The notes: generated by a model from the letters alone, not told the origin. A DNA stretch of 64,000 nucleotides from Combretum micranthum (GCA_024138025.1 JAMXBD010000973.1:248001-312000); one strand, 5' to 3'. Positions 45,330 through 57,400 are shown, numbered from the stretch's first letter. Translations and numbers: made by a program.

Positions 45330-46590
45330 ATTTACTACAATATGACACACTTATCATGATACGATAAAGCTACCATTTACCACAATTGGACAAACTTACC
45401 ACATTGTACACATTTACAACTATGCAAAGGTTTGTATGCAAACCACTTACCACAAACGATGGATTTACCATAGTTCGACAAAACGACCACTTACCACAAT
45501 CGAATGTATTTACCTCAATATGATGAATAAGGGTATGAAAAAAACCTATCAAATCGAAAAACCAATCCAAAAAATATAGTTAATCAATCTGTTGGTTTTG
45601 GTTTAGGATTATGGTTTTTATTTTTTCTTTTTTTTGTTTCGATTTCGATTTGTAACCACAAAAGATTGATAGTTAACAGTTAACCATTTTAATATTTATA
45701 AATATATATATATAATTTACATATACATATGATTTGCATATGTTAATGTTTTTTGGATTTTGATTAAAATACTATGTTCTACCCTATATTTGATGAGAGT
45801 TAGTGTGATAATTAATTTGATTTGATTTTGTTGATGATGTTACATCCACAAACTTGTTTTTCCTCTTTTCCTTAATTAGATTTTCCTTTTTTTTTTAGCT
45901 CTTATAGTATATCTAATAATTTTAAAAAAAATTTACAATAAAAGCTATAAAATAAAGTATGTTGAAACTGTTATCTTAAATGGTTAAAAATCGAAAACTG
46001 AAAAGAAGGTTAATAATTAAGGCGGTTAATCATTTATAATGGACTGGTTAAGGATCGGAATATTAAAAAACCCATCATTATGGTTAGGTTTAAAAAATAG
46101 AGCTATAAACTAGTTAATTGAATTGTGAACATCCCTGACGATGAACCTACCACTATAGAAAAGTTAGTATTGAAACAACTTACCACAGTAAATGTATTCA
46201 CCACAATCTAATAAAGCCACCACTCACCATAATCGAATGAACTTACCACAATACAACGAGCCAACCATTGTAGAAAAGCTAGTATAGAAACCACTTACAA
46301 CAATACAACGTACTTACATAATCCAATAAATCTACCACTTATCACAATCGAATAAACTTATTGTGATACAAAACTTACCACTATGTAAATTTAGTATAGA
46401 AACCACTTATCACATATGATGAACTTATCACAACTTGATAGAGTTACTATTAAACTCAATAGAATGAACTTACCACAATGTGACAACTTATCACTATGGA
46501 AATGTTAGTATGGGAATAACTTATTAAAATACAAGAAACTTATCATGACAAAATTACCACTTTCCACAATGAAGCGAACTTACCACAAAT
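45330..46590 (+). repeat. Minisatellite, 112-117 base period, about 5 units
   Basis: A (G)AAAA-GTTAGTAT-GAAAC anchor lies at 45424, 46158, 46273, 46385 and 46499. Removing the 609-base hAT element and one 8-base duplication makes the first spacing 117; the others are 115, 112 and 114. Each unit is itself made of ACTTACCACAAT-type words spaced irregularly by about 20-25 bases. Non-coding. Confidence 0.8.
45529..46137 (-). mobile_element. hAT-like non-autonomous element inside the minisatellite (609 bp)
   Basis: The flanks ATGATGAA (45521-45528) and ACGATGAA (46138-46145) are an 8-base duplication with one mismatch. The ends are TAAGGGTATG and, reverse-complemented, CAGGGATGTTC. The interior is rich in GGTTAA / TTAACC words and is a diverged inverted copy of 46901-47619. 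No transposase. Confidence 0.75.
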
Positions 46591-46900
46591 TGCAATCCAA
46601 TCCGATGGTCCATATCAAATGGGGAGATCCAATGGTTAGGATTACAACTTAAAGTAAGGTTACTTGAAGGCAACTTATTGTGATAAGTTCCTTGCATTTT
46701 TTCATTTATCTTACTTGTTTTAGATTGGTGTCATTTGATTTATTTATAGTATTAAATCAAATTTGATTAATTTAAATAGAAATAATGTTATAATAGGCTT
46801 TTTATTATTTCTTCCAACCTTCAATATTCGAAATACTAAGCATTACTCAATTTTAAAGTATTTTACTTATTCATCTATTTATCCGTACATGTATTACTGG

Positions 46901-47619
46901 CAGGGGTGTTCATCGATCAGTTAATCAGTCCGTAGCCTTATTTTTTGAACCTAACCATAATAATCAGTTTTTTAATATCTCAATCCTTAATCGATCTATT
47001 ATAAAATGGTTAACTGTCTTAACGGTTAACTGTTTTGTTTTGTTAATTTTTTCAGTTTTCGATTTTTAACCGTTTAATATAAAGGTTTCAACAAATCAAT
47101 TGATAATTTTAACAAACTTTATTTTTTATTCTTTACCATAGAGTTTTTCTATAAATTATTATATATATAATATATATTACAAGAGCTAAAAAAAGGAAAA
47201 TTAAATTAAGGAAAATGAGAAAAACAAGCCTTTTGTTGTATCATCATGAACAAAAGTTAAATCAAATCAATTACCACATAAACTCCTATCAAACATAGAA
47301 CAATAATACTTTAATCAAAATCTAAGAAATATTAACGTATGTAAGTTATATGTATATGTAAATTATATGTATATATATATCTATTTAAAAAATAATTATA
47401 TGTATATGTAAATATATATATAATATATTTATAAATATATAAAACGGTTAACCGTCAACCATTGGTTTTTTATAGTTGCAAACAAAAATCGAAAATCAGA
47501 AAAAATAAAATCCACAATCCTAAATCAAAATCAACAGACTAGTTAACTATATTTTTTATATTAGTTTTTTTGTTTTAGTTTGATTTTTTGGTCTGATCGG
47601 TTTTTTTTACATACTCTTA
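46901..47619 (+). mobile_element. hAT-like non-autonomous element, inverted relative of 45529-46137 (719 bp)
   Basis: It starts CAGGGGTGTTCATCGATCAG and ends ACATACTCTTA (reverse complement TAAGAGTATGT). The flanks ATTACTGG (46893-46900) and ACTACGGG (47620-47627) agree at six of eight positions, a decayed 8-base duplication. It lies only about 400 bases upstream of the gene 2 start codon. Confidence 0.65.
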
Positions 47620-47904
47620 ACTACGGGTATGATTTTGGTAAATAAATACAAATAACATGAAAATAAAATATTATCAAAAAATAGGGGTAAAAAAAAAGGA
47701 GAAGACACGCAAGTGAAACGGTAGTATAGTAGCAAGTGCAGAGAATACTCACTCCCATATCAAGTCAACGGTCAAAATTAATCACATTGCCTCCACATCT
47801 CTTCAAAACTCGATGCCAAGTCCTTATCCCATGGCGCATATTAGAAAGTAACACCACATAGATCTCACCCACACGTCCTAATCCGATCATCAACCCCCTG
47901 CTAT

Positions 47905-47938
47905 CACCACCGCCGCCACCACCACCACCACCACCACG
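47905..47938. repeat. CCN-rich triplet repeat in the gene 2 leader/promoter
   Basis: A CCACCGCCG-type run followed by about seven CCA units, about 85-115 bases upstream of the gene 2 ATG and followed by a pyrimidine-rich stretch (CTCTCTCTC, CCCCCCACCC) up to the start codon. The leader is probably transcribed. Confidence 0.7.
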
Positions 47939-48021
47939 GCCCCCTCTCTCTCTTCCTGACCCCCCACCCTCTCTTAGTCTTATCCTACCCCCCACCCCCC
48001 TCAGCACCAAAACAAACCCTA

Positions 48022-49617
48022 ATGGCACACTTCACTAACCATAGGCGCACTGTAGCAACCTCAGAGCACCCCAAAGACACCTCAAACACAACCTTGAACC
48101 CCAGATACAACAAATCAAATCCAACAACTAAAACTATAAAGAACCCAGATCCCATTTTGCCTTCTAAAGCCTTTTATTTACCTAGTACTTTCTCTAGACT
48201 CTACACAAGCCATAACAACATCCGTACAGCCACATCACAAAGAGCCAGTAACACTAACTATAGTAATGTTCCTAATACTAAGGATAATTTGATGCAAGCT
48301 AAGTCCTTGAATGTCTCTGCGGATTTTGATTCCTCAAAGCTTCGATCTTTGATCAAACAAAACCAACCCAAGATTAGTAATGGCTTGGAAAAGGTGAGGA
48401 ACAAGTCAAGTAGTGATCTTGTTGAAGTTAAGATGAAGAAATCCTCTTCCTATAAGGAAGTTGTGAAAGAGAAGAAGGAAAGTGATGGGGTTAATTTTGA
48501 CAGCCTTGATAAGAGGAATCCTGTTTCATTGACCGTTCCTGGGAGGAGGAGATCTTTTGGTGGTGTGCAAGTTGAGTTGAGTGATGTGTTTGCAAGTAAT
48601 GGAGTGAAAGTTGTGTCTGTTGATATGGCACCTTTTATGCAGATACATGCTGTGGATTGTGCTAGAAAGACTCTTGATAGTCTTGAGAAGTTCAGTTGCA
48701 AGACACTTGCTCTTACTCTTAAGAAGGTAATCATTCATCATTTGGTTTTATTTCCTTTTAAATGATGATTACTCTCTACTGGTTTTTGGAGTTGAAAAGG
48801 TTCAACTGCTAAATTGCAAAAATTGGAAGCTTAGGGATAGATTTTGCAAAAATGTGGAAGTTCAGATACTTTATGATAATGTGCACTTATTTTTTAGGTT
48901 GTGGTTGTACTTGCCAAAAATCTAGGGTGTGTTAAAATTGAAGTTTGTAAATATCAACTATTATTGTAACGATATCAAGAGTTTGTCTAGATGTTTCTGG
49001 CTTTTAGTGCTAAGTGCAATTTGAAGATAGCGATAGTGGCTGGCCTTGGCTTTGGTGTTTAATAACCACCAACAGTAGTAAATGACAATGCTGAAAGTGA
49101 TTCTCTTTGTAAAGTGAAAATCATTTTTCTCAATTTTCATCCAAGTTCTCCACAACATTTAACTATCAACAGTTCATCCCTGCCATCGGTTGCCACTAAA
49201 ATCACACTTGGCATACTTAAAAAGAGGAATGTTTGGCATGATTTAGAAGGACCACTTAAGATCTTTTGAGGGAATTTTCTTAAATGTTGATGATTTATGT
49301 GAGATGCTAATATTTGTGGATTACTAAGTTGACATTGATCATATCAAGTGTAATCCGATTAAAACTGTTGCTTTATATATCATTGCAATCCATATTGTTT
49401 TTTTGATGATTTGGGGGTGGTTATTGAGACTGATTGAAGAATTCATTTTTTTTTTTTTCAGGAATTTGATGGGGTTTATGGACCTGCCTGGCACTGTGTT
49501 GTAGGGACAAGTTTTGGTTCTTTTGTAACACATTCAGTTGGGGGGTTTATGTACTTTTCCATGGATCAAAAGACTTATATCTTGTTGTTTAAAACTACAG
49601 TACAAAGAGCAGATTGA
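48022..49617 (+). CDS. Gene 2: dynein light chain (LC8/DYNLL-type) with long N-terminal extension (2 exons, 286 aa)
   Basis: Exons are 48022-48726 and 49462-49617, joined in phase 0 with a GTAATC donor and a TTTTCAG acceptor; the intron is 735 bases. Residues about 195-283 form the LC8 domain: VSVDMAPFMQIHAVDCA, KTLALTLKKEFD across the junction, GPAWHCVVGTSFGSFVTH, and YFSMDQKTYILLFK with the beta strands that build the dimer interface and partner groove. LC8 proteins are dimeric hubs that bind short linear motifs. Flowering plants lack dynein heavy chains, so here the role is probably dynein-independent (family knowledge). Residues 1-194 are basic, Ser/Asn/Lys-rich and probably disordered, against about 90 residues for a minimal LC8. 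The ATG is the first in frame after the pyrimidine-rich leader. Confidence 0.93.
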
Positions 49618-50148
49618 TATCCATGTGCTGCTTTAGTATTAGGAAACTTTTTTAAGGCCAAAAGGTTGTATGATTATTGTTGATGCTTGAGTCCTATGCA
49701 GCTTTTATACAGTAGTTCTGCTTTTTACAAAAATTTAGGAGGTACCATCTTGTCTTTTGTCTCGCCCATTTCATTATAAGGAATTTCTTTTTGTGGCCCT
49801 TGCATCTTTTCACTGATTCTTGATTCTTGTGTGGTCAGGATTTAATTTGTGGAAGTTCATATGCTTTAGCCACTACAAAGTTATTTTTCATACGTGGAAC
49901 TACATTGGTCTCAGAACTCCTGTTAATGGAATTCTTGGCATTCCCTTTTCTTTTTCCTTATTTACTTTTCATTTTTCTTTTTACATTCTATTACCAAGGT
50001 TATTCGAGATGTATCCTTTTATCGGCCAAATAAAAAAAAACAAAAAAAGGTTGTTCGAGATCGATACTATATGTTTTTGTGGGTCCCTATATTCTGAAGG
50101 GTTGTGTCAAACCTTAACCTTGGTTATCCTTATTGAAGGTCCTTATGG
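49618..50148 (+). other. 3' flank of gene 2
   Basis: Untranslated and downstream DNA up to the next hAT-like element. A Phe/Leu-rich ORF around 49820-50272 runs into that element and is not credible as a gene. Confidence 0.4.
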
Positions 50149-50156
50149 TACCGGGT

Positions 50157-51245
50157 TGGGGTGTGCACGGTACAGTTCGATTCGGTTTGCATCTCAAATC
50201 AAACCGCACTATAATTTACGGTTCGGTTTTTTTTTTTTAAATTCGAACCTAACTATACGGTTCGGTTCGTAATTTTTTTGAACTGAAAAAAACGGTCCGG
50301 TACGGTTTGGTTTGCGGTTCTAACTGTTTTTCATAAAATAAAAAAATATATTCTATCGAAAAAGTTCAATTACATATTTCTCATCACTAATGCAAGTATA
50401 AACAATAATATTTAAAATTAATCATTTATCAAATAAACATGTAAAACTTATAGGAAGAAAAAGATTTCATTCATTATAAAATTATAGCTATGACTAGTTT
50501 CATTTTTTTGAATTATCTTGAACTATAATGATATACTAGACTTTATCTCAATATAAGACATAAAATGTAATTCGTTGTATGCTTTTAACTAACATATTAT
50601 CAATTATATAAATCAATACGTAACTAAATAATAGAACTATATTAATTAGTAAGACAAATGGAAAAGAAATATGCAGAAGTTAGAATACTAGAGGTTAAAT
50701 TCTAAAATCTACCTTACTTATAGATAACATAATAATTAAAACATATTATAAAAAATCTAATTTTATTCTAATGAATAACACATATCTAAGTAAAAAAATC
50801 TTACAACAATTAATTTTTTTAAGTTAGAATACTAGAATTTAAATTCTAAAATCTATCTTACTTATAAATAACATAACAATTGAAACATATTATGAAAAAT
50901 CTAATTTTATTCTAATAACTAACACATATCTAAGTAAAAAATTTTAAAACAATTAATTTATATAAAAAAATTAATTGTTTTTAAAATTTATGACATAGAT
51001 ATGTACCATTAATAAAACAATTAAGAGTAAAAATAATATGTTTAATTTTTTTAATATATAAAACGGTTTGGTTCGGTTCGAACCATACTGTTCAGTTCAT
51101 GGTCCCGAACCGAACCGCGAACCGTTTGCTTTTCAATGAACCGAACCGCCAACCGAATCGTTTCAAAAAAGAACCGAAATTTCGGTCCGGTTCGGTCCGA
51201 TCTGGTGCGGTTCACGGTTCGGTCGGTTTTTTTGCACAGCCCTAG
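50157..51245. mobile_element. hAT-like non-autonomous element (1089 bp)
   Basis: TACCGGGT is repeated exactly at 50149-50156 and 51246-51253. The ends are TGGGGTGTGCAC and, reverse-complemented, CTAGGGCTGTGCA. Both subterminal regions are dense in GGTTCGGTTCG-type words in opposite orientation, and the middle is AT-rich with an internal direct repeat (near 50680-50790 and 50820-50960). No transposase. Confidence 0.85.
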
Positions 51246-51295
51246 TACCGGGTTAGTATTTTGAGGTTTTCCTTGGCAATTTCTTTACTTTATTA

Positions 51296-51319
51296 TATAT
51301 ATGTGTGTGTGTGTGTGTT
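51296..51319. repeat. (TA)n(TG)n compound microsatellite
   Basis: TATATATATG followed by about eight TG units. Confidence 0.9.
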
Positions 51320-51324
51320 AAATA

Positions 51325-51870
51325 CAGAGACATATCTTGTACTTTGGTACTTTTACAAATAAGTTATCTGAATTTTGATTTTTGACAAATACGTTAATCA
51401 TGTTTGGGTATTTTTACAAACAAGTGATTTGGGTTTTGAGTTTTGATAAACTTATTATCCATGTTTTAGTACTTTTATAGACAAGTGACATGCGTTTTGA
51501 TTTTAATAAAAACATGACTTGTATTTTATCATTTTGTATTGATGATAGATTAGGATATGTGACTTTTTTTTATTGATAATAATATTATTAAATAGATTTA
51601 ATCAATTGATAAAAAAATGAAAAACCATGTGTTCCTTATCTATTATTAATATAAAGTGAAAAAAATGGATAATGTTTTTATTAAAAATTAAAACTCAGAT
51701 ATTTTGTTTGTATAAATATCAAAATAAAGTTGATATATTTCTTAAAAATAAATCTTAGGTTATTGGCAAAATATTACGATACATGCTATGTATTTGTCAA
51801 TAAATCAAAATCTATATCATTTATTTATATAAGTATCAAAATTCAGGTTATGTTTCCGTAATTTTATGAT
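51325..51870. repeat. Tandem repeat of about 60-68 bases arranged as an inverted repeat
   Basis: The left arm has units built as (C)ATGTTTT(A/G)GTA(C/T)TTTTA(C/T)A(A/G)ACAAGTGA followed by GTTTTGA-TTTTGATAAA (near 51333, 51400 and 51463). The right arm (about 51670-51860) carries the reverse complement, for example AAACTCAGATATTTTGTTTG and a TATAAATATCAAAAT-type word. The centre (about 51540-51650) is AT-rich. The whole could fold back as a long imperfect hairpin. Possibly a fold-back transposon. Confidence 0.45.
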
Positions 51871-52470
51871 GCTTATAAAGTCATTATATTATTTTGATGT
51901 TAGAATTCGAGAAAACTTGAAAAATGTAAAGGAACTTAATAAGGATGATGAGAACAGTGTCTTGTTCCCGAGGATAAAGAGTGCATGCCATATTGCATGT
52001 AGATCTGGGTATAAAGTTTGATGAACCTACCTTAACAATTTATGAGTTGAAAAACACAACATATTAACATCATCTTGAGTTGTGGATTGATTTGGATCCG
52101 CAGCGGGCGGTGCGTTTCCGTTCTTTCCGGCCAACTTCTTAGTTTTATGTGTGCTCATACTCTTTTAACTCAGATTATGAGTGGATAACCACGCGTTTTA
52201 GATCATGCTGCAACTGTTACAATAGGATAAATTATATTAAAAGTTATCGACATTTCGAATTATTAAAAAAGAGAATCAATATTTGATTGAAATTGAAAAT
52301 TAATTCAAATGTTAATATCTCAAAATGAACTTTACAAAACATTAATATCTTATTTAATTCATTTTACGAAACATTAACTTTTTTTTATGATCATTTAAAA
52401 TATTCATACATTAAATAAAGTTACTTCCAAACAATAATAACTTCGAGTTATCAAGCTTGGTTTGATCGAC
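51871..52470. other. Intergenic, no recognisable gene
   Basis: AT-rich DNA with one GC-richer word near 52100-52130. Nothing I can assign. Confidence 0.4.
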
Positions 52471-52487
52471 ATTTGATACACTTATAT

Positions 52488-52735
52488 CATGCCCCATGAG
52501 ATGATGTAGCCTGCAAAGATTGGTGAGGAGCTGCTTCCTCCACCGTGGAAAATTGCCGAAGGGTCCAGGACAAAGAGTCATGCTTTTCCAGAAATCCCAG
52601 ATGACTGCTCCAAAGGGGGAGGAGCCACCGAATAACTGGGGTCTAAATACAGGACTGCATGTCTGCTTGACCGTGCAGTTCACAAGTTCCACAACTTCAA
52701 AGTTTAGGATGCATATTTCGTGCTCCTTAAAATGT
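52488..52735 (+). pseudogene. Degenerate coding-like segment, identity unknown
   Basis: In the frame starting ATG at 52488, three runs of coherent codons are broken by in-frame stops near 52506, 52627 and 52704. The middle run includes EELLPPPWKIAEG and PEIPDDCSKGG. Composition is less AT-rich than its surroundings. A different frame has an 87-codon ORF at 52520-52783 on the same strand. It may be a relic exon or a retroposed fragment. I do not recognise the source. Confidence 0.25.
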
Positions 52736-52783
52736 AGAAAGCCCCTTAATCCACCATTGAATCTACCCAGTCATATGCACTGA

Positions 52784-53256
52784 ATTTACCCAGGCATCCT
52801 ACTGCTGTGGTTTTCTCATTTCTTGCCTGTTTCTGGTTCCTGTTCTTTATTTCTTTAGTGCATATTTTTTACTGCAACAACATATGCATGAGCAATGTGA
52901 AATATAGAGTTTCCTTGGCATGTTTCATATTGGGAAGGACTAAAAACCCTGGTGATTGGTGAAGCATCCTAGTGATTTCCTCCAATTGTAGGGACCAAAA
53001 AAAAAGGCCTTGTGTTCACCTGCTCAAATTGTGCTCAAATTTCCTTGATGGCTTACCCACTTTCACTGACACTTTTGTTTCTTTTCCTTTTCAGAAAAAA
53101 TCTATTTATTTCAATTTTTATGATGACTAGACTTCCTTTTTATTTTGCCAACACTGCTTTGGTACCCTTTTCTTCAGAGAAAAACTATACTTGTCAGTTG
53201 GATAAAAAATAGTACCAGGGAAAAAAATAGTGATGGAAGTTACTGATGCAGATGAT
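52784..53256. other. Intergenic, no recognisable feature
   Basis: Moderately T-rich unique-looking DNA with a short ORF (53012-53212) that I cannot support as a gene. Confidence 0.4.
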
Positions 53257-53532
53257 TTGTTACGTTTGCTTGAATGGAATGAAATAGAATCAATATTTCA
53301 GTTTTATTTCTGTGATATATCTATCCTTTTATTTGGTTTATAAAAAATTTTATCAAAAAAATATCTATTCCATGTTATGCGAAATATATTAGGAATCCTC
53401 ATTTCTTCCCTTTACTGAAGAAATGGTTATTTCTGACCAAAAATTATGTTTTGTTCTGAAAATATTCCTAACCATAAAATAGCAAATTATTATTCTTTTT
53501 CAGTATTATTCAATTCCAGTAAACCAAATGCG
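53257..53532. mobile_element. MITE-like element
   Basis: The left end TGTTACGTTTGCTTGAATGG and the reverse-complemented right end GCCGCATTTGGTTTACTGG, followed by an AATTGAATAATA-type stretch, form an imperfect inverted repeat of about 28 bases around an AT-rich, non-coding interior. The target duplication is not clear. Confidence 0.45.
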
Positions 53533-56280
53533 GCATTAGTATATAAATAATTGCCTAGTATGATATTTTAATGCACTTTATTGAAGAATGTGTCAACATT
53601 GCATATTTTAAGATTCTTCTAAGCAGCTGAAATTTCAGCACTTATTTTAACTGATAGTTTTATTTATGACCTTTGGCTCAAGTTTTCCCTATGCAGGGCA
53701 CGTGTAATTGTATATTATGTTTTCGGTTTCATATTCATACATGACAACATATAACAAAAAGAAGTTCATGATAGTTAGTTGTACTGTTGTAGTATATGAT
53801 AGCATGAGAATGATGAGCCCATGAAAATAAGAGTAACATGAACCTTTGTCTAGTCTTATAAGCATACAGGAATAAGAATAACTAGAAACTTAGTATAACG
53901 AGACCGTTCACTTGAGCTTACATTTCACCAATAATTGGCTACAAAAGTTAATACAATCAAATCGCTCATAGTGAATAGCCAAATGGAAAGAAGAAATAGG
54001 AGTGTTAGACAAAAACCAATCTGACTTTCGCTTTTTTTTGCATCTCTTTTAGCATTCAATATGACTAGGTCTGGTCAAAGTACCCTAGAATTAACACCTT
54101 TTGCAGTTCAAGGGGTCCCTTAAATTATTAAGTTCGCTACAGGAAAAATGAAGGGGTATCTAGCAGAAAGTGGGACAGGTTCATCTGTTGGTTTTGCCTT
54201 GCTGGGGGCGGGGGGCAGGGGCTCCTGGGGCCTGAGGAGTTATGACATTGGAACCCGACAAGACATTGCTGAGTAACTTACAAGTTCTATCATCATGGGG
54301 TAACAGTAGAGAGGCCATGACAAAAGTATGTTCACAGCTCATTTGGAAGCATTGGGCCTTTAATGGCACATTGTTTTGAGGTTGCAGGACCAGCAGGACC
54401 AGGAGTGAAAGTGTCGGAAATGTAGAGGAAGAGGGTCCAAGAGTATTTGTTTAATTCTTCATTTCATTGCCTTCCTCCCCAAATTTTATCATCCATAATG
54501 AAGAATGGGATAAATCTTTTTTCATTACTTTGTTTTTCCTTTTCTTTTTCTCTTTTGATTTTTGGGTCTGGAAAATTTTTATAGTTCAATGTTTATTAGG
54601 ATGTATTAATCATTATCATTTAATGAGTAAGATATATCATCACTTTTTTATCTTTTGGAAAAAAAAAAAAAACACAGGCTTTCGATGTAGAAATTTAACA
54701 TAATAAATTTTATTTATAAATATCTAACTAAGGTATGAAAACCTTTTCATTAACTAATACAGGTTACGATATAGGTTGTAAATGGATATTTGGATTTTTT
54801 TTCCTTTATTTTTTTCAAGGATAGTTGGAATTTAGTAAAAATCATATCATATTTGGCATCAAGACTTTGATTGCCAATTAATTACTTGAATTTTGAGATT
54901 ACTAATTTTAGAATCTCAGTGAACTAATTAAAATCTTAGTGAATTAATTAAGAATAACCATACTATTTGTGTTAATTCCATTTAAAAACATCTGCTCCTT
55001 GACTTTTTTGGGCTAATTTTGGAGACATTCTATTAGATGGGATACATGCGAGTAGTAAAAATAATAATTTGCAAGAAGAAGTTAACACAAGTAACACTCC
55101 ATAATTATTGAAAAAATCATATATTCTAAATAAAATATTTTTATTCAAATTACTACATTGAATACGTGGGAGCCTTCTATTTGGTAGAAAAGCAAATGTT
55201 AGACACTTTGATATGGAGTTAATAGTGTGAATAATTTTGAACAACCTAGCTGTGCTCCGAAATTAACAAATATAGGTAGTTAATTTAACGATCAGTGAAA
55301 ATTCGAGTTCTAAATGTGGTATTCCTCATTTGATCACTAGTCAAATGAATGCATTTAGTATGTTAATGTTTTGTATTCAAGATATTAGATTCGTTATATG
55401 ATATAATTAATCAATAAGAAAGATATATTTCAAAATTTCAACAATACAATATCTCATTTCTAGTTTTTTTTTTTTTTTAACATACATTTTGCTTAATGAT
55501 TTCAATTTAATTTGTTCATTTTCTATTAGTGGAATGTATAACATGATCACGCTAGCATGCAAATCCAAGTCGACTTAATAAAACTTCCAATCCTTCTGAT
55601 TCTCCATCTCTCTGTATGTTTAAATGTGAATTCTTACCACAGAATTTACCCTTTAGGAAGATTAGATTTGATTGAAGAAGTATTAAAAAGAAAAATTGGA
55701 GTAGTTTTTGCTCCTTAATTTGATTCGGTAACAATCTTATTTATCTATGGTGACAGGACAGTCTTTTCAAACGGTTCAATATATCATAGCATTTTAAGGA
55801 TGATATGGACAAATGTTTTATATAGCTTATTTATGTATGATTTAGACACAAAAACATGGTCTAAATAATGTGAATATAAGCCACTGACATGAAGAATATG
55901 AGACAAACCAGTCTGGTGGATGGTCTTAATTCTTAAACAGCTAAGTCACATGCCATGCTATTGATTAGCTAAAATGATCAAAGGCTGAATGGATTCTAGG
56001 AAAAAGAAAAGACAATTTAACATCCACACATCTCCCAAACCTCCTTTTTTTTTTCGCTTTCGATGCACCCAAACTAAGAGGGAATAAAGCCACCGATTGA
56101 CAGGTGTGACATTCTACAGTGTTACATGAATATGGATAGGTTTTAAATATTGTATTGTTATAAAAATAATCCAAATTTAATCCTTCATCCCTATTGGAGT
56201 CACTAAAAATTATCCCGTTTTAAATCTCTTTGAGGAAGTACATCTAACTACTTTTAATTATGGGATAGGTATCTTAAAAG
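53533..56280. other. Intergenic, no recognisable gene
   Basis: 2.7 kb of AT-rich DNA. A GC-richer patch at 54180-54420 has a minus-strand 62-codon ORF with a Pro/Ala-rich end. It matches nothing I know. Otherwise only short homopolymer runs (near 54660, 55465). Confidence 0.4.
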
Positions 56281-57400
56281 TAGGGGTGTTTATGATTCGG
56301 TTCGGTTCAAACTTTTAATGAATCGAACCATTTTTAACGGTTCGGAGTTTCAAGCCGGACCGCTTCAAATACTGTTTGGTTTAATTTGGTTTGGTTCAAA
56401 ACATTTTTAAAAGCATTTAGTTCTAATAAATAATATTAATAGTCATTTGAGTTCCTAATAAAAAAAATGTTTAGATTGAAGAACGTTGTGTAAAAATTAA
56501 AGTTACTTATCATTATATAAGGTCATGTATTTAATAATTTCATATATATATATATATATTATTCCATTTTAAAATATTTTTCAATGCGAATTTAAAGTAG
56601 CATATATTTTTAATAAATTTATAACTCTAACTAAATAAAATCATTCTTTTACTTTAATTCCATATTTATTTACAATATTATTCATTTATAACATATTTAA
56701 ATTTTTGTTATGCCAATTAAATGACTGTGCATATTATAAACTCAATTGTATTGCTTTTATTTTAATTGGATCCATGTCTACTAATTCTAGGAAGAATTTA
56801 AAATTAATAAAATAGGAAAACATACTAGGAAATTTTTTAGACGAGTAAAAATTGGTTGTTTAATATTATTAAATATATAATACATTTAATAGTGTATCAT
56901 GTAAAATATATATGAATATATTATAAACAACATTTATATTTATAAATAACATTAATGTGGTTAAAAATGTAATTTGTATTTCATAAATTGGAACAAAATT
57001 ATAATTTTTCCAAATAAATCTTAAATTAAAATCTTGCTCATTTCCCTTTCGAAGACATATCTAAACAGAAGAATGTTATTAGAATTCATAATTGTGATTC
57101 CATTTCAGGACTATTCTGACATACTATATATATATATATATATATGTGATATTAGAGTGATTTGCCATATGTGATTTTAATATCTAATGTTTAAGAGTTA
57201 CAAATAAATAAGATGGCTTTTATTTTTTTTATTTCTTTTAATGTGAAGCGGTTTGGTTCGATTTGACCTCTCGAATCGAATCGTAACCATTTAGACTCTT
57301 TTTTAAACCGAATTGCAAAACAAAACAAATATAAAAGAACCCACATTTTGCGATTCGGTTTGGTTCGATTCAATTTGGTTTGGTTCAATAAACAGCCTTA
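56281..57400. mobile_element. hAT-like non-autonomous element (1120 bp)
   Basis: The ends are TAGGGGTGTTTATGATTCGG and, reverse-complemented, TAAGGCTGTTTATTGAACC. The flanks CTTAAAAG (56273-56280) and TTTAAAAG (57401-57408) are an 8-base duplication with one mismatch. Subterminal GGTTCGG / GGTTTGG words as in 50157-51245; AT-rich middle with two (TA)n runs. No transposase. Confidence 0.8.

Noticed and set aside
45330..46590. CRISPR-like array
   Set aside because: The repeats are long, degenerate and contiguous rather than short, identical and spaced by unique sequence, and the context is a plant nuclear genome.
49820..50272. 150-codon ORF downstream of gene 2
   Set aside because: Phe/Leu-rich and running into the hAT-like element at 50157. 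No family resemblance.
54181..54369. 62-codon minus-strand ORF in a GC-rich patch
   Set aside because: Not recognisable, short, and without splice or promoter support.
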